Shown here: positions 5,953 through 9,018 of the stretch, one piece after another
Layout: each line of letters starts with the position of its first letter
How positions within the stretch are numbered: position 1 is the first letter of the stretch
From: JAYEIA01 sp034659855
GTDB taxonomy: Bacteria > Bacteroidota > Bacteroidia > Bacteroidales > JAADGE01
Length of the DNA: 9,018 nucleotides
Reading direction: 5' to 3'
Assembly: GCA_034659855.1 (NCBI GenBank)
Contig: JAYEIA010000186.1
Coordinates: 1-9,018, forward strand
Translations under genes and position numbers: made by a program
The notes under the pieces: model-generated
What the model was told of the DNA's origin: nothing
The model's input: only the letters and a program-made list of their open reading frames with translations
Database searches by the model: none

Positions 5953-8025
5953 CTACACTTCCTCTTTTGGGTAAGGAATTCGGATGTGATATATGCTCAG
6001 TAATTTTTCTTCTAAAATCTTTTTCATTTGAGCAACTTCAAGAAATGTAATATCGGCATTTTCGAGTTGCTTATTATCTATCAAATTATTTATTATTTGA
6101 TCAAGTAGTTGATGTATTGACTGTGCATTAACCGATTGCAAACATTTGGCCGAAGCTTCCACCGAGTCTGTACACATCACTATTGCGGCTTCCTTTGATT
6201 TTGGCTTTGGTCCGGAGTATGTGAAAGCCTTAAAGTCAATATCTTCTTCTTTTTTTAATTGCTTTTCGGCGTGTAAAAACCAGGTGATATTTCTGTTTCC
6301 GTGATGACTCTCAATAAATTCTTGAATTTCCTTGGGTAAATTGTGTTTTTTTGATAATTCGATACCGGCAGTGACGTGACTTTTAATAATTTTAGCACTT
6401 TCGGCGGGTAGCATATTGTCGTGCGGGTTTATGTTGCTTATTTGGTTCTCGGTATAGAATTGTGGTTTTTCCATTTTGCCAATATCATGAAATAGTGCAC
6501 CAACCCTTGTCAGCAGAGGGTTGGCTCCAATTTTTACGGCAACAGATTCCGAAAGATTTGCCACCTGAAGCGAATGTTGCAGTGTTCCGGGAGCTTTTTC
6601 TGACAATTCTTTCAGCAGCGGATGATTTAAATCAGACATTTCCAGCAAAGTCATTTCAGATAAATAGCTGAAAAGTTTTTCAAAAAGATAAATGATTGGA
6701 AAAGAAATTAATACAAAAACTCCGCTCACTAAGATTTGTGCTATTTCCTCAAACCTAATCCGGTAAAAGTTGCCTTCTCGCAACAAAGAGAACGAAGTAA
6801 AGGTGATAACAGAAATTAAAATAATGAGTCCGACGGTTTTTAGTATTTGTTTTCTGCTTGTTAATCTTGAAATACTTACTGCAGCAAAAAAACCAATGAT
6901 AAATTGACTGTAAATAAACTCTAAGGGTTCTTTTACAAAAAAGCTGACAAAAAGTATCATGATTGTATGATGAAATGTTGCCGTTTGTGCATTATAAAAG
7001 TTTGTGGTTACAACCGGCAATATTGCATACGGTATAAGCAATGTAGTAATATCAAAATCAATAAAAATTCTCGTGAGAGCCAGAAAGAAAAGTGGTAAGA
7101 TTAACAGATATAATGTGTGCTTAACATTCTTTAGGCTTTCCGGGTCATAGAGATAAAAATAAAGGTAAAGGGATATAAATGTCAGTACCGATAAAATGAG
7201 TTGTCCGAAATTTGTATTTATTGTCGGCGATGAATCTTGAAGCGGCTGTTCAAATTCTTTTTTTAAAGATTCCAAAATAGCATATTTTCTGTCATCAACC
7301 GGCTCACCTTTTGAAATAATTATTTCCATATTTCTGACTAAGCCCTTAACAGGAGAAATGGTGTTGAGTTCTTCTTTTAAACTTTTATCAGTCTTTCCTT
7401 TATCATAGAGTATATTGGGCTCAATATAGTGTTCTATAGGTAGATTTGGTAAATTTGTTTTGTATTTGTTGGACAAAGAGTCCATTTTTTTATGAAGCCG
7501 GAGGAATGCCTGTTTTTCACTTTGGAATTCATTGGGATAAGCTGTGTGGGCAACATTTTCTTCGATTAGAAAAAATATTTGGTTGGAACCGGACATATTC
7601 CGGGGGCTTAGTATTCCTTTTTCATAAACCAATTTTATTTCATGCCTTAACTTTTCGGCAATACGCAGTATTTGTACGGAATCTTGTGACGAGTGTCGTT
7701 TTAATTGAAATACCTTCAATAAGTCCTTATTAAATCTCTGTTGAGCATTCTTTGCTTGTTTTTGAGAAATGTAAAAGTAGGATAAATGATTTTGTTTTAT
7801 ACTGTCTTTTTCAAGCTTAACTTGTTCTTTGGTCTTATAAATGGGAAAATTAAAATCTGAAATTAAATCCTCGTATTTCCACGGCTGTCCTTTAGAGTAG
7901 TCGTATTTAAAAACGTTTTTTTTCGGAGCAATGAGCATTCCGGTAATTATGGCAATTACAAATAAAGAGGGTGTGGTAATTTTTTGTATAAAAGGTCTGT
8001 TTTTACGTCGGAATAGCCATTTCAT
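5953..8025 (-). CDS. PgpH-like 7TMR-HD phosphodiesterase (probable c-di-AMP hydrolase)
   Basis: The 690-residue product starts at ATG 8025 and ends at TAG 5953. Its order matches PgpH/YqfF proteins: N-terminal TM (about 17-34), a large extracytoplasmic 7TMR-HDED-like domain (about 38-268), seven TMs (about 272-450), then a cytoplasmic HD domain (about 475-645). Likely metal ligands are H484 (LQHSLQVANLSE), H513/D514 (LFHDIGK), H550 (IIKSHVTAGIE), H574 or H575 (IESHHGN) and D620 (CTDSVEASAK), so the site appears complete. In Listeria this family degrades c-di-AMP to pApA, influencing osmolyte uptake and cell-wall stability; activity here is inferred from the family. No SD is visible. Its start lies 29 bp after the stop of a broken nuclease gene on the same strand, a gap too short for an obvious separate promoter, so its transcript may begin upstream of that pseudogene. 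I withhold the symbol because orthology was not tested. Confidence 0.92.
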   Translation of the reverse strand: MKWLFRRKNRPFIQKITTPSLFVIAIITGMLIAPKKNVFKYDYSKGQPWKYEDLISDFNFPIYKTKEQVKLEKDSIKQNHLSYFYISQKQAKNAQQRFNKDLLKVFQLKRHSSQDSVQILRIAEKLRHEIKLVYEKGILSPRNMSGSNQIFFLIEENVAHTAYPNEFQSEKQAFLRLHKKMDSLSNKYKTNLPNLPIEHYIEPNILYDKGKTDKSLKEELNTISPVKGLVRNMEIIISKGEPVDDRKYAILESLKKEFEQPLQDSSPTINTNFGQLILSVLTFISLYLYFYLYDPESLKNVKHTLYLLILPLFFLALTRIFIDFDITTLLIPYAILPVVTTNFYNAQTATFHHTIMILFVSFFVKEPLEFIYSQFIIGFFAAVSISRLTSRKQILKTVGLIILISVITFTSFSLLREGNFYRIRFEEIAQILVSGVFVLISFPIIYLFEKLFSYLSEMTLLEMSDLNHPLLKELSEKAPGTLQHSLQVANLSESVAVKIGANPLLTRVGALFHDIGKMEKPQFYTENQISNINPHDNMLPAESAKIIKSHVTAGIELSKKHNLPKEIQEFIESHHGNRNITWFLHAEKQLKKEEDIDFKAFTYSGPKPKSKEAAIVMCTDSVEASAKCLQSVNAQSIHQLLDQIINNLIDNKQLENADITFLEVAQMKKILEEKLLSIYHIRIPYPKEEV

Positions 8026-8054
8026 GGATTATAAATATTGTTACAATTGGGTTT

Positions 8055-8867
8055 TTATTTCTTTTTCAGTTTGTCAAGTTCTTTTTGTAGTTTTTTAATT
8101 ATTTCATCTTTTTCTTCAATTATTGTGTTTTTTTTTGCAATTAATCGCTCTTTTTTTTCCAAATCTTCCAAAATTTCATCTTCAACGTCCATTGTTTTAC
8201 GGATTTGTTCGTTTGCAATTGCTTTTAAAAGTTGCCTTACAACAGATTTATATTTTTCGGGGTAATCATCTTCGTTTATACTGACTTCTTGAACTTTACC
8301 TGCTTCAAAAACGCTTAATGCTTTTTCTAAATCATTTCTGCGTTGTTTTTTAAGTGCGGGAATTTGGACAATTATACTGTCGTGTGTTAAAGTTTCAATA
8401 AACATTTCCTCACCTTCAAGTTTATCTCCGTTGTAATTATCAAGATATTGTCTTTTTACTCTTATGCTTGGAATATCTTTGTTCTTATCCAAACCATAAC
8501 CAAGAAAATAAATTGTAATTATCGGCAAAGGAAGAGTTTTTTCGTCTGTTTCCAGTGTATTTTGTTTTGAAGCATATTGTTCTCCTAAATACTTTCTGAA
8601 ACGAATTAAATCTGTTGTGAATTTAGCTTTTTGAATTTCTATCAACACAACTAATTTTTCGCCGGTTTTTAAAATAATTTCTGCTTTAAAATCTACTCTA
8701 AACTGTTAAATTTCTGTTTTCCTGATCTGGTGTAAATTCTTGTGGCGAAACTCTAAATTTGTTATTTCTACGCCCAAAAGGTTTTAAATTAAGAGTTTAG
8801 CAATTTTATTATCAGACATTAAGTATTTAAAAACTACATCGTATATCGGATTTGCTATTTTGGTCAT
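8055..8867 (-). pseudogene. Broken Rpn/PD-(D/E)XK nuclease-family 'transposase' gene
   Basis: The ancestral start is the ATG at 8867 (MTKIANPIYDVVFKYLMSDN), the typical opening of these Bacteroidota proteins (PDDEXK_2/Rpn-like). Three lesions follow. An in-frame TAA at 8784-8786 replaces what was probably a Ser codon. One base is lost near 8744-8746, where ...NLEFR changes frame to PQEFTPDQENRNLTV. Two bases are lost in a T run near 8699-8703, where RVDFKAEI returns to the first frame. The two shifts sum to three bases, so the ends are in the same frame. The rest is open to TAA at 8055 and keeps the nuclease core: Asp of RVDF (8691-8693) and the ExQ-K motif of IEIQKAK (Glu 8637-8639, Gln 8631-8633). 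It ends in a long Lys/Glu coiled coil. A GTG at 8646-8648 could start a shorter 197-codon product, but that would lose the core Asp. The repaired length, about 271 residues, is normal. Sequencing error is an alternative, since both indels fit runs. Confidence 0.82.
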
Positions 8868-8899
8868 GTTTTTATATTTTTTGATGTTTAATCTTTTTA

Positions 8900-8907
8900 C
8901 AAAGATA
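8900..8907 (-). promoter_or_regulatory. -7 box of the nuclease pseudogene, possibly serving the phosphodiesterase gene
   Basis: The minus strand reads TATCTTTG, an exact TAnnTTTG match, 32 nt upstream of the ancestral ATG at 8867. No good TTG is present at the -33 position. With only 29 bp between the pseudogene and the phosphodiesterase gene, this may be the promoter of a shared transcript. Confidence 0.5.
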
Positions 8908-8934
8908 CGGAAAATTTAGTTAATCTATGAAGAC

Positions 8935-8970
8935 TAAGTGCTTGTATAGATATTCTTTTACAAGCACTTA
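8935..8970 (-). terminator. Perfect 12-bp hairpin, probable terminator of a minus-strand gene at the right edge
   Basis: TAAGTGCTTGTA at 8935-8946 and TACAAGCACTTA at 8959-8970 are perfect inverted repeats around a 12-nt loop. On the minus strand the hairpin begins 15 nt after a TAA at 8986-8988 and lies upstream of the nuclease promoter, which is the expected place for a terminator between two genes. No clear T-tract follows on either strand, so the mechanism is uncertain; it could also be an operator-like palindrome. Confidence 0.5.
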
Positions 8971-8985
8971 ATTCCTCAACTGAAG

Positions 8986-9018
8986 TTATTTTTGAATGTT
9001 TTCAAATATTTCTTGCAA
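8986..9018 (-). CDS. Possible last ten codons of a minus-strand gene
   Basis: From the right edge the minus strand reads LQEIFENIQK and then TAA at 8986-8988. The amphipathic, Lys-ending tail and the hairpin just downstream suggest a gene end, but one other minus-strand frame is also open for 13 codons, so the assignment is tentative. No function can be inferred. Confidence 0.3.
   Translation of the reverse strand: MQEIFENIQK

Noticed and set aside
5959..5978. TTCCT...AGGAA inverted repeat just beyond the kinase stop
   Set aside because: A 5-bp stem with a 10-nt loop and no T-tract, inside the phosphodiesterase coding region; not convincing as a terminator.
1..9018. CRISPR array, tRNA/rRNA genes, insertion-sequence ends or a phage/defence cluster
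   Set aside because: I saw no regularly spaced repeats, no RNA-gene signatures and no IS inverted termini with target duplications. The only mobile-related trace is the decayed PD-(D/E)XK gene.

Overview
The window looks like chromosomal DNA of a Bacteroidota bacterium, probably near Bacteroidales. The reasons are low GC; several matches to the TAnnTTTG -7 box; almost no Shine-Dalgarno signals; signal peptides ending Ala|Gln; and the protein set (a stand-alone FtsX/MacB-type permease, a hybrid histidine kinase with attached receiver, a 7TMR-HD phosphodiesterase and an Rpn/PD-(D/E)XK 'transposase-type' nuclease). I do not claim a genus.

Layout. Positions 1-504 (minus) hold the N-terminal part of an exported formylglycine-generating-enzyme-family (FGE/SUMF1-like) protein, cut by the left edge. 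About 850 bp of AT-rich intergenic DNA follows (505-1356), with one GC-richer island of nested inverted repeats near 1007-1116 and a run of ACTTT repeats near 1196-1230. Then come two tightly spaced plus-strand genes: a seven-TM Bax-inhibitor-1 family protein (1357-2097) and a MacB/FtsX-type permease with no ATPase beside it (2103-3350). After a short promoter region there is a second plus-strand pair: a secreted NlpC/P60 cell-wall peptidase (3565-4080) and, overlapping it by 14 nt behind a strong Shine-Dalgarno, a hybrid histidine kinase (4067-5950). Converging on it, with only 2 bp between stop codons, is a minus-strand PgpH-like HD phosphodiesterase (5953-8025). Just upstream of that gene on the same strand is a broken PD-(D/E)XK nuclease (8055-8867) carrying one in-frame stop and two frameshifts. 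The right edge holds a strong hairpin, probably the terminator of a minus-strand gene of which only the last ten codons are visible.

How the genes may work together. Most products concern the envelope: an exported FGE-fold protein, an ion-leak type membrane protein, an FtsX-fold permease, a peptidoglycan peptidase, a cytoplasmic sensor kinase, and a membrane enzyme whose family hydrolyses c-di-AMP, a nucleotide tied to osmotic and cell-wall homeostasis. That is a plausible theme but an inference from neighbourhood only. I did not find a clearly new defence or mobile system. The points most worth checking are the degenerate receiver-like N-terminus of the kinase, the SD-driven overlap of peptidase and kinase, the switch-like inverted repeats at 1049-1114, and the decayed nuclease that may form the leader of the phosphodiesterase transcript.
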